This document shows, piece by piece, positions 56,929-64,000 of a DNA stretch of 64,000 nucleotides (positions are counted from its first letter, which is position 1; each line of letters opens with the position of its first letter). Origin of the DNA: Bryobacterales bacterium. GTDB lineage: Bacteria; Acidobacteriota; Terriglobia; Bryobacterales; Bryobacteraceae. Both the position numbers and the translations under genes were made by a program. Under the pieces are notes generated by a model. The model was not told where the DNA came from. It ran no database searches and was given only the letters and a program-made list of their open reading frames with translations. The DNA lies in NCBI GenBank assembly GCA_003142185.1, contig PLOR01000106.1, forward strand, positions 1 to 64,000, read 5' to 3'.

Positions 56929-59274
56929 TTGTCCCCAACGCAAATTGAACGTCCATTCCGCATCAAGATCCAGGGGCTGGGTGACGACGCCCTGCTGCTG
57001 AACAGCTTCACCGGCGACGAGCGCGTTTCCACGCCATTCCGCTTCATCCTGGAACTGCTCTCGCCCAACCCGAACGTCGACATACAGGGCCTGTTGCGAA
57101 AGGCAGGCGTTATTTCCATCAAGTTGGATGAAGAAACCGAACGGCATATCCACGGGTTCATCAACCGTATCGCGCTGATGGAGTATGGCGAAGACGGCAT
57201 GGCGGTCTATCAGGCGGAGTTAGTGCCATGGTTCTGGTTCCTCACCCTCTACTCCAATTGCCGCATCTTCCAGAACAAGACCGTGCCCGACATCGTCGAA
57301 CAGATTTTCAAAGACCGGGGCTTCAAGGATTACAAGCTGAGCTTGCAGGCCAGCTATCAACCCCGGGACTACTGTGTCCAGTACCGCGAGACCGATTTCA
57401 ACTTCGTCTCGCGGCTGCTCGAAGACGAAGGCATTTTCTACTTCTTCCAGCAGAGCGAAGAAAAGCACACGCTGGTTCTGGCCGACGACAAATCGTCCTT
57501 CGCTGCCTGTCCGAGCAAGCCGTCGGCAAGCTACACTCCGTCCACCGGTGGCCGTCTGGACGCGGACACCATCCTCGGCATCGAACAAGAATACAAGGTC
57601 AACACCGGCATGACTTCGCTGGCGGACTATGACTTTCAAAAGCCCAACACCAGTCTGTACACCACGTTGTCCGGCCCGGCTGACATCAGCATGTATGAGG
57701 GCTACGATTATCCGGGCGATTACACGACCAAGGACGACGGCGACCGCTATGCCAAGCTCCGCATGGAGGAACGCGAAGTTCCGCTCGTCACCGTGCGCGG
57801 CAAAAGCAACTGCATGGGCTTCGAGTGCGGCTATAAGTTCACCCTGTCCGGTCATTTCCGCGATTCGGCAAACCAGGACTACACACTGATCGCCCTCCGT
57901 CACCAAGGGCAAAACAGCAGTTACCGGACGGGCCACACCGATCCGTTCGATTATTCCAACCAGTTTGAAACCATTCCCAACTCGGTTCCTTTCCGCCCGC
58001 CGCGCCTGGGCCGCAAGCCGGTGATCCCGAGTACGCAGACCGCGCTCGTCGTCGGCCAGTCAGGCGAGGAAATCTGGACCGACCAGTACGGCCGCATCAA
58101 GGTCCAGTTCTTCTGGGACCGCGTAGGCACGAAAGACGACAACAGTTCCTGCTGGATCCGCGTAGCCCAGGGCTGGGCGGGAAAACAATGGGGCTCCATC
58201 TACATCCCGCGCATCGGCCAGGAAGTGGTAGTGAGTTTTCTTGAGGGCGACCCCGACCGTCCTCTCATCACCGGTTCGGTCTACAACGCGGACCAGACGG
58301 TGCCCTACGCGCTGCCGGACCAGCAAACCAAGAGCACCCTCAAATCCATGAGTTCCAAAGGAGGCGGCGGGTTCAACGAGATTCGGCTCGAAGACAAGAA
58401 AGGCAGCGAGCAGATCTTCATCAACGGCCAGAAGAACCTGGACATACAGATCGGGACCGACCGCCAGGAGAACATCGGCAATAACCGCAGCCTGACCGTT
58501 ACCAACGACAAGATGGAGAAAGTCGGGCGCGACAGCCACCTCGAGATCACGCGCGATAGAATCGAGAAAATCGGCCGCGACCAGCACCTGAACATTGCCG
58601 GAAAGGCGGCTATCTCGATTACCGGCTCCTGCTCGCTGGCCGTCACGGGCGACGTTCTGGAACAGTTCAGCGGCAACCACAGCAGCCAGGTGACGCAGAA
58701 CCTTTATCTGAAGGCCATGCAGGTAGTGATCGAGGCATCGACGGGGCTCACCTTGAAAATGGGGCCCAACTTCATCACGATGGATCCTTCGGGCATTGCC
58801 ATCTCCGGCACGCCGATGGTCCAGATCAACAGCGCCGGTTCCGCGCTCAGCGGTTCGGCCGGCTCGCTGGTCTCGCCGCTCAGTCCCACCGCGCCTACGG
58901 CTGCCGACACGGCCAATCCCGGCGCGGTGACCGACGCGCCCTCGGGAACGGCGGCAACTCAGGTCAGCACATCGGTGACGTCCGTTACCCCCGTCACCAG
59001 CGTGCCCAAGCCATCGGCGGCATCCAGTGCTCCGACCCACAATCCGAATTCCCCGGAAAACCTGCAGAAAACGCATTTCATCGAAATCAACATGGTTGAC
59101 GCGGACGGCAAACCGGTTCCCGGCGAGGCTTACAAAGTCACGCTGCCCGACGGTACGACAGTAGCCGATGGAACGCTCGACGAAAAAGGCCACGCGCGCG
59201 TGGATAATATCGATCCGGGAAATTGCAAGGTAACTTTTCCGAATGTGGATCAGGACGCGTGGGAAGCAAAATGA
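56929..59274 (+). CDS. vgrG: T6SS spike VgrG (TssI) with C-terminal TTR-like extension
   Basis: 781 aa. The gp27-like part (IKIQGLGDDALLLNSFTGDE; DYCVQYRETDFNFVSRLLED) is followed by the gp5 OB fold (QYGRIKVQFFWDR, about residue 385) and needle repeats (NLDIQIGTDRQENIGNNRSL). After a Thr/Pro-rich linker there is a transthyretin-like domain (about 716-781; FIEINMVDADGKPVPGEAYK), used in other VgrGs to load effectors. TTG start with CGGAGG 8 nt upstream. Its stop overlaps a 39-aa ORF. Confidence 0.93.
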   Translation: MSPTQIERPFRIKIQGLGDDALLLNSFTGDERVSTPFRFILELLSPNPNVDIQGLLRKAGVISIKLDEETERHIHGFINRIALMEYGEDGMAVYQAELVPWFWFLTLYSNCRIFQNKTVPDIVEQIFKDRGFKDYKLSLQASYQPRDYCVQYRETDFNFVSRLLEDEGIFYFFQQSEEKHTLVLADDKSSFAACPSKPSASYTPSTGGRLDADTILGIEQEYKVNTGMTSLADYDFQKPNTSLYTTLSGPADISMYEGYDYPGDYTTKDDGDRYAKLRMEEREVPLVTVRGKSNCMGFECGYKFTLSGHFRDSANQDYTLIALRHQGQNSSYRTGHTDPFDYSNQFETIPNSVPFRPPRLGRKPVIPSTQTALVVGQSGEEIWTDQYGRIKVQFFWDRVGTKDDNSSCWIRVAQGWAGKQWGSIYIPRIGQEVVVSFLEGDPDRPLITGSVYNADQTVPYALPDQQTKSTLKSMSSKGGGGFNEIRLEDKKGSEQIFINGQKNLDIQIGTDRQENIGNNRSLTVTNDKMEKVGRDSHLEITRDRIEKIGRDQHLNIAGKAAISITGSCSLAVTGDVLEQFSGNHSSQVTQNLYLKAMQVVIEASTGLTLKMGPNFITMDPSGIAISGTPMVQINSAGSALSGSAGSLVSPLSPTAPTAADTANPGAVTDAPSGTAATQVSTSVTSVTPVTSVPKPSAASSAPTHNPNSPENLQKTHFIEINMVDADGKPVPGEAYKVTLPDGTTVADGTLDEKGHARVDNIDPGNCKVTFPNVDQDAWEAK

Positions 59275-59390
59275 GCGCGATGACACCGTTTCGGAATGAA
59301 TCGACCAAGCCGAGCCGAACCCGCCGGGCGCCCGGTAACGGAACGGTTGCCGGCGATGTCTTCGGTGCTGCAATGGCGGAGCGGCTATGA
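59271..59390 (+). CDS. 39-aa ORF coupled on both sides between vgrG and the metallopeptidase
   Basis: The ATG at 59271 overlaps the vgrG TGA (ATGA), and its own TGA at 59388-59390 overlaps the next ATG at 59387 (again ATGA). It reads MSAMTPFRNESTKPSRTRR and then APGNGTVAGDVFGAAMAERL, a basic N-terminus with a more hydrophobic end. No family is known. The double coupling is the main evidence; it could also be a translated spacer that carries ribosomes to the effector gene. Confidence 0.45.
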   Translation: MSAMTPFRNESTKPSRTRRAPGNGTVAGDVFGAAMAERL

Positions 59391-61207
59391 GTACACAGGT
59401 AATCGCGAAAGACGGCGACTCCCTGTGCGGGATCGCCATCGCCGCCGGTTTTCTTAACTGCGCCGCCTTGCGCGCCGAGGGTGCTAACAGCGCCCTACTG
59501 AGCCGTCCGCTGAAGGCCGGAGATATCGTCACCGTACCCGACCTTAGAAAAAAGGATCTCAGCAAGCCGACCGACGGCAAGCATTCGTTCAAGAAGAAGA
59601 ACTCACCTCCGGTCTCGGTGCGATTCGTCCACGGCTCGCCCGATAAGAAGTATTTGGACGACACCACGCTGACGGTCCTCGACGTTAGCAACTTTCCCAC
59701 CGATGTAGGCGGGTCCGTCGGCGACGCCGCGGGATCGTTCCCGACCGGTTTCGGGTTCGACCAGCACGGGCACGACGACGTGGATACGTTCAAGGTGGAG
59801 GTGCATGATCCCGGAGCGGGCGGCACCGTGAACGCGAAACTCGAAGCCGTGAAGCCAGTCAAGCAGGCGGACGGATCCATTCAATTTCAGCCCATCACCG
59901 GCGTGCCGGACGCGGACCTTCGGAAAATCGACACGCTCCAGTGCAAGCAGGTTGCCAGCGGCAACATCGCTTTCCGCTCGAAGTATATGCGGCTGGTCGT
60001 CGACCAGCAAGACCACGACGCAGCGGCCGGCCAGACTCTGCTCACGGCCGATGCGGTGGACGCAGGCGACGAGACGCTGGAGATTCTCGACCAGCGCGTC
60101 CGCGCTACCTACGAATTCTCGCGATGCCCCGCCAGCCCGAAGTGCAACGTGACGGCCGAGCTCGATATCGGCGAGAATGAGCAGCGGGCCAAAGTTTCTG
60201 TGCACATCCTGCAGGACCCGGCGACCGGCAACGCGCTCGCCACCGTGGACCAGGCGCGCAAGAGCGTACTCAAATACGTACGGCAACTCTACGCGCAGGC
60301 CAGCATGGGGGTAAAGATTATCGGGACGATCCGAAATGTGCTGGCTCCGACCAATCTCATCGCCATCGCCAACGCCAACGGACAGCCGGCGGTGGGCGGC
60401 GGAACCATTCAAATCCGCGTGCAAGTGGGCAAGCCCGGTCAGGCGACCTTCGACTTCGATCAGACCGTGCAGGTGGTCACCAACGCGAACGACCCACCGG
60501 TGACGACTGCAAATAACCTGGCGGCCGCCATCAATGCCGCCTTTGCCGCCGCTACGCCGTCCTTCGCCGCCACGGCCACACCCAGCGGCAACCCACCTCT
60601 TGTGGGGCAGGCGATCGGCAGCGCCGACGTCCTGGTTGGCGATCCGCTCACCCAGAACATATCTCTCTCGGTGTTGGCCAGCGGCGACATCGCCCATCCG
60701 GCCGCCATTGGGCGCATCCTCAACACCAACATCCCGGACTTCGGCAACAACGATTCGCATGTCGGAACGATTGAGGAGCGGACGCTGGTGAAGAACTACG
60801 ATACCGGCTCCGATCACATCGACCTGTTCGTGATCGGAACACTCGGCAGCACGGCGCTCGGGGAAGCTTTTATTCCGAACGCCTCCTCTGCCGCAACCCG
60901 CCAGCCGATTACATCGATGGTCAACAGCGCCTTGATTTTCGCCCAGACCGTAACCACCACAGATCATTTCCACACCACCATTCCGCACGAGATGGGACAT
61001 ATTCTGATGGACAACAATCACGCCCTGGTGGCGACCGAGATGATGGGCGCCGGGTCTCCGGTGGGAGCGAACGAGCGCGTCGTCAACGGACCGAAGCGCA
61101 TCAGCGACCCGGTGCCTCCGCGCACCATCGGATTCACCGGTGGATTCCAGGGCAACCCGGTCACCATGCTGCGCACGGACAACACGGGGGTGATCGACCC
61201 TTGGTAG
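59387..61207 (+). CDS. Probable T6SS effector: LysM-like plus HEXXH metallopeptidase
   Basis: 606 aa. The N-terminus (IAKDGDSLCGIAIAAGFLNC to PLKAGDIVTVPD, residues 5-50) is a LysM-like module of the kind seen beside VgrG/eCIS spikes. The rest is mostly unassigned and beta-rich. Near the C-terminus HEMGH (534-538) gives a zinc-peptidase HEXXH. H545 (7 residues after H538, one more than metzincins) and E551 in ATEMM are candidate third ligands. GGAG precedes the ATG. Its position after vgrG and before a Tat-exported protein suggests a secreted peptidase with its immunity gene (inference). Confidence 0.65.
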   Translation: MSTQVIAKDGDSLCGIAIAAGFLNCAALRAEGANSALLSRPLKAGDIVTVPDLRKKDLSKPTDGKHSFKKKNSPPVSVRFVHGSPDKKYLDDTTLTVLDVSNFPTDVGGSVGDAAGSFPTGFGFDQHGHDDVDTFKVEVHDPGAGGTVNAKLEAVKPVKQADGSIQFQPITGVPDADLRKIDTLQCKQVASGNIAFRSKYMRLVVDQQDHDAAAGQTLLTADAVDAGDETLEILDQRVRATYEFSRCPASPKCNVTAELDIGENEQRAKVSVHILQDPATGNALATVDQARKSVLKYVRQLYAQASMGVKIIGTIRNVLAPTNLIAIANANGQPAVGGGTIQIRVQVGKPGQATFDFDQTVQVVTNANDPPVTTANNLAAAINAAFAAATPSFAATATPSGNPPLVGQAIGSADVLVGDPLTQNISLSVLASGDIAHPAAIGRILNTNIPDFGNNDSHVGTIEERTLVKNYDTGSDHIDLFVIGTLGSTALGEAFIPNASSAATRQPITSMVNSALIFAQTVTTTDHFHTTIPHEMGHILMDNNHALVATEMMGAGSPVGANERVVNGPKRISDPVPPRTIGFTGGFQGNPVTMLRTDNTGVIDPW

Positions 61208-61219
61208 TCTGGGACATCG

Positions 61220-62245
61220 ATGCCTGCGCCGCCTCATCCGCTGACCCGCCGCGCCGCACTCGGATGGCTCGGGGCCGGGGCGCTTGCCCTTGCGGCACCG
61301 CCCCAGAAAGGGAAACGAACCATGGCTCCTGTTCCCTCACATGACGATGAGAGGCTGCAACGCTTCTACGACACGGAAACCAAATACCACCCGGCGCCGG
61401 TGCCAACGCCACTCGACCGCTCCAGGGCCATCGGGTTCGTCAGTTCCAAGACAAACCGGGGCGAAAGCCCGGAGAAGTTGCGCAAGCTCATGCGGCTCGC
61501 GGTCTTTTATGATCTGCGCGAGTCCGCGGGCGCCTTCTCCGGTATGTTGACTGGCGGCGAGAACCAACCGGAAGACGTCTACCGCTCGGCGCTGGCGCTG
61601 ATCGCGCTCGCGTGGATCGGCGACCAGGGCCAGCAAGCGCAGGCGCAAGGTTACTACCATGGCCTGCAGGATCGCGCCGACATCGACCGCCAGCGTGACC
61701 TGATGCTCGAAGTGGTTGAGGGGTTCGGCCCGCGCGAGGGAACCGGCTACCATCGGCAATGGGTGCAAACTTCCATCGCCGGCCTGGCGGAACGCGGCCG
61801 GCAGGCGAAGGCTGGCCACAATGTTGCCGGTGCGAAGCTCGCGCAGGAAAAGACGAACGCGCTGACCGAATACCTCAATCTTCAGCTTCCGCGCGTGGAC
61901 CGGGCATTCTCGCTTCGCCAGCGCATCGAGGCAGTGGATCCGCCGACTCAGGTCAAACCGCTGATCACTCTCTCGCTGGCCAATACTCCGGAGGCGACCC
62001 CCGCGCTCTCTTATTGGGCGTCGATGCGCCTGCTTCGCCTGGGCCCAAACGCCGCCGGCCCGATTGCCGCGGAGTTTTCCAGCCAAGCCACTGCTCTGGC
62101 GCGCCCCGGCCAGGAGTTGTTCCGCGCCCGGGCGCTGCGAGCCACGGAGTTCTTCGGGCAAGCTCTCAGCGAGCCGGACTACGACTGGCTTGCCGGCCAG
62201 CCGGACACGCTGACGGACCCGCTGGTCCTGCGCCCGGATTTGTGA
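61220..62245 (+). CDS. Tat-signal exported helical protein, candidate immunity protein
   Basis: 341 aa, no recognised family. The N-terminus LTRRAALGWLGAGALALAAP has the twin-arginine and hydrophobic segment of a Tat signal, so it would be exported folded. The body is alpha-helical with repeated Leu/Ala helices (YRSALALIALAWIGDQGQQA). It starts 12 bp after the putative metallopeptidase. A periplasmic protein next to a periplasm-acting effector is the usual immunity arrangement, but no direct evidence exists; it may instead be another effector or chaperone. Confidence 0.6.
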   Translation: MPAPPHPLTRRAALGWLGAGALALAAPPQKGKRTMAPVPSHDDERLQRFYDTETKYHPAPVPTPLDRSRAIGFVSSKTNRGESPEKLRKLMRLAVFYDLRESAGAFSGMLTGGENQPEDVYRSALALIALAWIGDQGQQAQAQGYYHGLQDRADIDRQRDLMLEVVEGFGPREGTGYHRQWVQTSIAGLAERGRQAKAGHNVAGAKLAQEKTNALTEYLNLQLPRVDRAFSLRQRIEAVDPPTQVKPLITLSLANTPEATPALSYWASMRLLRLGPNAAGPIAAEFSSQATALARPGQELFRARALRATEFFGQALSEPDYDWLAGQPDTLTDPLVLRPDL

Positions 62246-62283
62246 GTGCCGTGCTTCCCCGGCCATGATAATCTATTGAGGCA

Positions 62284-63150
62284 ATGGGGCCCACTACACC
62301 AACCGCGGCTCCCCCGGTAACCGCTGAATACACGAGCGCTCTGCAGCCGCCGAAGTCCAACCTGCCGCCGGCCGAGTCCAGCTATCGATTCACCCGCGCG
62401 ACCGACGGAAAAACGCGCGTGGATTCCGGTAAGACTTCGGTGATCTCGGACCCGGCAGCCGGACAGACGATTCTGCTGGACCACGCGAAGAAGACGGCGA
62501 TGATCGCTCCTCAACCAGCGCCACAAATTCCCGGCATGCCGCAGATGCCGCACCTGGCGCCTCCGGGAATGCCAGCCGCGCCGCAGCCTCCCGCTATGCA
62601 GGTGCAGGATTTGGGAAAAAGCGTCCTGCAAGGGCACGAGGTGGAGGGGAAACGCTACGTGATTCCTCCGCCGCCAAAGCCGAAAGCTCCCCTAATGCCG
62701 AGCGCTTCGGCAGGTCAGGCGCCAGCCATGCCGAAACTCCCGCAAGCGCCTGGGATGCCCAAGCTTCCCCAGATGGCGGGAGCGCCGAAGCCGCCAAGCG
62801 CTCCTCCGGTGCCTGGCGTGGCACCGCCTCCTCCGCCGGCACCTGGAGCACCACCCCCTCCGCCGGCCGCTGGCGCGCCGCCGGCCCGCCAGTTGCCCAC
62901 CACGGCGGAAGTCTGGACCAGCCCCAGTATGCAACTGCCCATGCTGACCAAGATGAAGGGAAACTTCGGCCAGCTCACCCAGGTCTGCCATCGCGCCGTC
63001 CCCGGCGAACCACACCCGGCGGCCTTTCAGATTCCACCGGGCTACAAAGTGATTACTCCGCAACGACCGAAGCCACCGGCCATGCCGAAGCCGCCGGCCG
63101 TGCCGAACCTGCCAGCGGCGCCGAAGCCGCCAGCCATGCCGAAGCTGTGA
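62284..63150 (+). CDS. Proline-rich protein with DUF4412-like segments
   Basis: 288 aa, no signal peptide seen. Residues 30-80 (YRFTRATDGKTRVDSGKTSV and ILLDHAKKTAMI) and a later LPMLTKMKGNFGQLTQVCHR with FQIPPGYKVI resemble DUF4412-type acidobacterial proteins. They are split by long Pro/Met/Ala-rich repeats (GMPKLPQ and similar). Function unknown. It is last gene of the rightward T6SS operon. The Pro-rich parts recall the scaffold at 39023 but lack its FTR motifs. Confidence 0.55.
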   Translation: MGPTTPTAAPPVTAEYTSALQPPKSNLPPAESSYRFTRATDGKTRVDSGKTSVISDPAAGQTILLDHAKKTAMIAPQPAPQIPGMPQMPHLAPPGMPAAPQPPAMQVQDLGKSVLQGHEVEGKRYVIPPPPKPKAPLMPSASAGQAPAMPKLPQAPGMPKLPQMAGAPKPPSAPPVPGVAPPPPPAPGAPPPPPAAGAPPARQLPTTAEVWTSPSMQLPMLTKMKGNFGQLTQVCHRAVPGEPHPAAFQIPPGYKVITPQRPKPPAMPKPPAVPNLPAAPKPPAMPKL

Positions 63151-63230
63151 CGGAGTAGCGCATCTCGAAACGCCTCTGGACGCGGGGTCAAACGCCGCTC
63201 GAACAGACAATACCGCGAGCCAAGATGCAT

Positions 63231-63274
63231 TCTGTCTTCTGACTTCTGACTTCTGTCTTCCGACTCCCGACTTC
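63231..63274. repeat. Six 7-bp tandem repeats (TCTGACT type)
   Basis: Units TCTGTCT, TCTGACT, TCTGACT, TCTGTCT, TCCGACT and CCCGACT plus TC, ending next to the DUF4280 stop. It lies between the convergent ends of the proline-rich gene and the PAAR-like gene. Probably a slippage-prone minisatellite. Confidence 0.75.
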
Positions 63275-63664
63275 CTACGGCACTTCTACCGTCATCTCGC
63301 CCGGCGAGGTGAACGTGATGACCCCGCCCCAGATGCACATCAACTGGGAAACGTTGTCCAAAGCTGGGAAGTTGCCGAGCAGGTCCGTGACCGCGCCTGG
63401 AACCCACGGCGCGGGCGTTGCCGGAATGCAGGGCATGGGAGTGAGCACACCCAGAGCCGCGGCGGTGGCGGCGGCCACTACGGGGTTCGACGGCGACATG
63501 CACATCCCAAACGGCATGATGTTCACCATGGGAATGTGATCCATGATGTTGGCGTCGGGCACCATATTCGTGAAAACCTTGTTGGTGGGCAGTACCACCA
63601 GGGAACTGGGCGCCACCCCGAATGTGCATGCCATCATGGCTCCCATACAGACCTGCATCGGCAT
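63275..63664 (-). CDS. PAAR-like spike-tip protein, DUF4280 family
   Basis: 129 aa. VCMGAMMACTFGVAPSSLVV at the N-terminus, IMDHIPMVNIMPFGMC and LTPMPCIPATPAPWVPGA are DUF4280 signatures, and four cysteines are spaced as in this PAAR-like fold. Such proteins cap VgrG-type spikes in T6SS and contractile injection systems. It is convergent with the main operon, so separately expressed. It is the only PAAR-type gene seen in the locus. Confidence 0.85.
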   Translation of the reverse strand: MPMQVCMGAMMACTFGVAPSSLVVLPTNKVFTNMVPDANIMDHIPMVNIMPFGMCMSPSNPVVAAATAAALGVLTPMPCIPATPAPWVPGAVTDLLGNFPALDNVSQLMCIWGGVITFTSPGEMTVEVP

Positions 63665-63775
63665 CCAATACCTCCTTGTCGCGCGCTCTACATTCTATCG
63701 AACTATCAGGGGTGGGAGAGGGTGCGCGGCCGACAAGTCAGCAAGTCACCCGATGGTGCTTAGCCGTGCTTAGCT

Positions 63776-63810
63776 GATCGGAGCCGCGACCATAGGGAGC
63801 GGTCGGTTGG
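63776..63810. repeat. Dispersed GCTCCCT-GGTCGCGGCTC repeat, copy 3 (inverted)
   Basis: Reads GAGCCGCGACC...GGGAGCGGTCGGTTGG on the plus strand, the reverse complement of the 15286 copy. It lies between the DUF4280 gene start and a partial minus-strand gene. Confidence 0.7.
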
Positions 63811-63824
63811 TACGGAACGAGTGC

Positions 63825-64000
63825 TCACTCCAGCGACGATCCATCCCACTCGTGCCCCGCGTCGGGGTAGAACGTCACACCGGTGCCGCAAGCTACCAGC
63901 CATCCGCCCGGAACCTTGGCTCGCGCCACGGCATAGACGCCTGCGTCCAGCCGCTCAAACTTCAGTTTGGCCTCTTTGGCGCCCGGTGCGGTGGATGGTC
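63825..64000 (-). CDS. C-terminal part of an unknown protein, cut by the window end
   Basis: Minus-strand frame open from 64000 to TGA at 63827-63825, about 58 codons. It reads EAKLKFERLDAGVYAVARAK, then VPGGWLVACGTGVTFYPDAG and HEWDGSSLE at the end. The beta-strand pattern and sense content suggest a real 3' end, but the family is not recognisable. Confidence 0.5.
   Translation of the reverse strand, partial: PSTAPGAKEAKLKFERLDAGVYAVARAKVPGGWLVACGTGVTFYPDAGHEWDGSSLE

Overview
The window looks like chromosomal DNA of a soil Acidobacteriota, most like the Bryobacterales/Solibacter group. This is inference from family content and was not checked by any search. Supporting signs are the high GC content, an orphan ADOP-type FtsX/MacB permease of about 810 aa, an Oar-like TonB receptor with an N-terminal carboxypeptidase-regulatory domain, strings of putative-Ig (He_PIG) domains, a PEP-CTERM protein, and several families of short palindromic intergenic repeats. 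No rRNA, tRNA, CRISPR array or intact insertion sequence was seen.

Positions 1-21,064 are a housekeeping and accessory mosaic. They hold a secreted esterase, a cupin, a membrane-anchored amidase_2 protein, and a small actin-like cassette (coiled-coil protein, 53-aa membrane or lipoprotein, actin-like ATPase). A HigB/HigA-type toxin-antitoxin pair follows, with a clear promoter and operator. Then come a succinate-semialdehyde-type dehydrogenase, the ADOP permease, a DUF3108 protein, the TonB receptor, a PLP ammonia-lyase, a methyltransferase and a secreted Ig-like protein. The stretch ends with a compact four-gene 2-oxoacid:ferredoxin oxidoreductase operon (delta-alpha-beta-gamma).

Positions 21,278-31,842 hold two divergent operons of exported proteins. 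The leftward one encodes a TM-anchored Ig-like protein, a propeller-like protein and a 1,382-aa protein with twelve He_PIG domains. The rightward one encodes two DUF4384 proteins and a caspase-PEGA-TPR protein with an intact His/Cys dyad. A PEP-CTERM protein follows.

Positions 32,054-63,664 form a large type VI secretion locus. The leftward arm is tssK1-tssL-tssM and a fused TssB-TssC-like gene. The middle is unusual: a tail-anchored proline-rich protein with a kinase-N-lobe-like head and nine [DE][FY]TR repeats, two colinear 488-aa methyltransferase paralogs, and a second tssK. The rightward arm starts from a good sigma-70-like promoter and runs tssB-tssC-hcp-tagJ-tssA-tssE-tssF-tssG-clpV-vgrG. 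It continues into a probable effector module: a doubly coupled 39-aa ORF, a LysM-like plus HEXXH metallopeptidase, a Tat-signal protein and a proline-rich protein. A convergent DUF4280 PAAR-like tip gene closes the locus. No TssJ is visible, and TssL lacks a peptidoglycan-binding domain.

The most unusual content is the T6SS accessory block (fused sheath paralog, TssK/methyltransferase duplication, pseudokinase-like scaffold) and the VgrG-linked metallopeptidase module.
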